The notes below the pieces were generated by a model, which worked only from the letters and a program-made list of their open reading frames with translations, was not told the DNA's origin and made no database searches. Shown here piece after piece: positions 40,561 through 41,756 of a stretch of 41,756 nucleotides of DNA. Source of the stretch: Candidatus Heimdallarchaeota archaeon (GTDB taxonomy: Archaea > Asgardarchaeota > Heimdallarchaeia > JABLTI01); the NCBI GenBank assembly GCA_019056785.1, contig DXJV01000015.1:1-41756 (forward strand), given 5' to 3'. The position numbers and the translations under genes were made by a program. How positions within the stretch are numbered: the stretch's first letter is position 1; every line of letters begins with the position of its first letter.

Positions 40561-41756
40561 TTACTTCTTTCTATGATAAACGAGCACCGCAAGAAGGCTG
40601 ACTGCTGCCAGTGCGAAGAAGCCGAACAGAGCGTGATATTTGATTGGGGTTGACGGTTCAATAAAGATGGCGATGAAAGTGTCACTGGAAGAACCGAGGG
40701 TGGGGTCAAAAGCTTGCTGGAGCGGAAAGTTAGTGGAATCGGTGGACCCAATAACAAAACACCGCTCCTCCTTATTCACAGCAATGCCGGCAGCTTCCTC
40801 TCCTCCCCTCCCACCAAGATAAGTGCTCCAGAGGAGCGAACCATTCGTGGCAAATTTAGAAACAAACGCATCTTCGTAGCCCCCATTGTACGTGCTGTCA
40901 AAAGCCCGTTTCACAGGGAAGTTGCTGGAAAAAGTATGACCAGTCAGATAGCAACCGCTTCTGGTCGCTGTAAGCGCAAGCGCCCACTCAGCCCCGGTGC
41001 CGCCGAAAAAGGTGCTCCAGAGAAGAGCACCATCAGCACTAAATTTCGCAACAAAAGCATCGCCCCAATTACCATACGTACTGTTGAAGGCTTGCAGAGT
41101 GGGAAAGTCAAAGGATGCCGTGAAGCCGGTCAAATAGCAACTGCCATCCGGAGCCGCAGCAACAGCAGTCCCCTGGTCCCAGCCGAACCCCCCGAGATAG
41201 GTGCTCCAGAGAAAAGCGCCATCAGCTGAAAACTTGGTGAGAAAGACATCCCAGTCGCCATTAAGGGTACGATCATAGGCTTGAGGGCTCGTGGGAAAAT
41301 CAAAGGAAGCAGTCCAGCCTGTAACGTAGCAACTACCATCCCCGGCAAGAGAGACAGACCAGCCACCATCATTATAAGTACCCCCAAGATAGGTGCTCCA
41401 AAGAAGGTCGCCATCCGTAGAAAATTTGGTAACGAAGGCATCAAAATATCCCCCAACGAAGACCCTACCAAAAGCATTCGTCGTGGTGGGAAAATCATGA
41501 GACTCAGTTTCGCCGCCTACATAGCAACTCCCATCAGCGGCAACAGTAATTGACAAAGCATTATCTAAATTATTTCCACCTAAATAGGTACTCCAGAGCA
41601 AAGAACCATCTGTAGCAAACTTGGCAAGAAAAACATCATCATTACCACTACAATTGTTACTATAAGCATTTTTAGTGGGAAAATCAAAGGAATTTGTGTT
41701 TCCGGTGACGTAACAGCTATCATCAGCTGCGACAGCAACACTTACGCCTAATTCCC
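40561..41756 (-). CDS. SBBP-repeat beta-propeller surface protein, C-terminal part
   Basis: The C-terminal part of an extracellular propeller protein. It contains about six tandem repeats of roughly 64 residues with the pattern LLWSTYLGG, then DGSCYVTG, then DFPT, then DAFVxKFS; these are SBBP-type blades. The final residues form a hydrophobic helix (ALFGFFALAAVSLLAVLVYHRKK region, about the last 25 residues) with a short basic tail, so the propeller faces outside on a membrane anchor. The frame is open through the window end, so the N-terminus is missing; an apparent start near 41601 is an internal TTG within a repeat. It probably mediates adhesion or binding. Confidence 0.85.
   Translation of the reverse strand, partial: ELGVSVAVAADDSCYVTGNTNSFDFPTKNAYSNNCSGNDDVFLAKFATDGSLLWSTYLGGNNLDNALSITVAADGSCYVGGETESHDFPTTTNAFGRVFVGGYFDAFVTKFSTDGDLLWSTYLGGTYNDGGWSVSLAGDGSCYVTGWTASFDFPTSPQAYDRTLNGDWDVFLTKFSADGAFLWSTYLGGFGWDQGTAVAAAPDGSCYLTGFTASFDFPTLQAFNSTYGNWGDAFVAKFSADGALLWSTFFGGTGAEWALALTATRSGCYLTGHTFSSNFPVKRAFDSTYNGGYEDAFVSKFATNGSLLWSTYLGGRGGEEAAGIAVNKEERCFVIGSTDSTNFPLQQAFDPTLGSSSDTFIAIFIEPSTPIKYHALFGFFALAAVSLLAVLVYHRKK

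Overview
The window reads as archaeal. Many genes follow A/T-rich TATA-like boxes placed about 25-30 bases upstream of leaderless or short-leader starts, and TTG and GTG starts are common. Archaeal-type proteins are present: a BpsA branched-polyamine synthase, a Get3/ArsA ATPase with the CxxC motif, a TFS-like zinc ribbon, and coiled-coil/PRC-barrel and surface beta-propeller proteins. GC content is roughly 40 percent by eye. An Asgard-type (Heimdallarchaeia-like) archaeon is my best guess, but nothing here proves the lineage. No rRNA, tRNA, IS element or CRISPR array was found.

Layout. 1-9 kb holds the 3' part of an M42 aminopeptidase, an MFS transporter, a leader with two strong hairpins ahead of two tandem paralogous membrane proteins, L-aspartate oxidase (NadB), a metallo-beta-lactamase-fold hydrolase, two small zinc-ribbon proteins, a ThiI-like protein whose ATP-binding loop is degenerate, and a small winged-helix protein. 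9-27 kb is the centrepiece. It contains a wHTH/helical-repeat regulator-like protein, a 3590-residue iterative fatty-acid/polyketide megasynthase, an acyl-CoA carboxylase carboxyltransferase just upstream in the same operon, and a divergent operon of biotin carboxylase, biotin carrier protein and an alpha/beta hydrolase, closed by a convergent biotin-protein ligase.

27-29 kb is a polyamine pair: SpeD, with Thr where the pyruvoyl-forming Ser should be, and BpsA. 29-38 kb holds a coiled-coil/PRC-barrel protein, Maf, a membrane-anchored surface protein, a small basic protein, the Get3/ArsA ATPase, a VTT/DedA membrane protein, a double GNAT acetyltransferase and a GT4 glycosyltransferase. 38.2-39.8 kb is a compositionally odd, extremely A-rich island with a 2-hydroxyacid dehydrogenase and a stand-alone Lrp/AsnC ligand domain. 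The window ends in a membrane-anchored SBBP beta-propeller protein that runs off the edge.

How the core works together (inference). BirA biotinylates the carrier protein. Biotin carboxylase and carboxyltransferase make malonyl-CoA or a related extender. The megasynthase carries KS, AT, a second KS, two ACPs, KR, DH, nitronate-monooxygenase-type ER domains and its own phosphopantetheinyl transferase, so it could activate itself and build a reduced acyl chain. The operon's alpha/beta hydrolase could release the product, since no thioesterase domain is visible. Archaea are normally considered to lack ACP-dependent fatty-acid synthase, so this compact acyl-chain factory beside archaeal housekeeping genes is the most notable system in the window.
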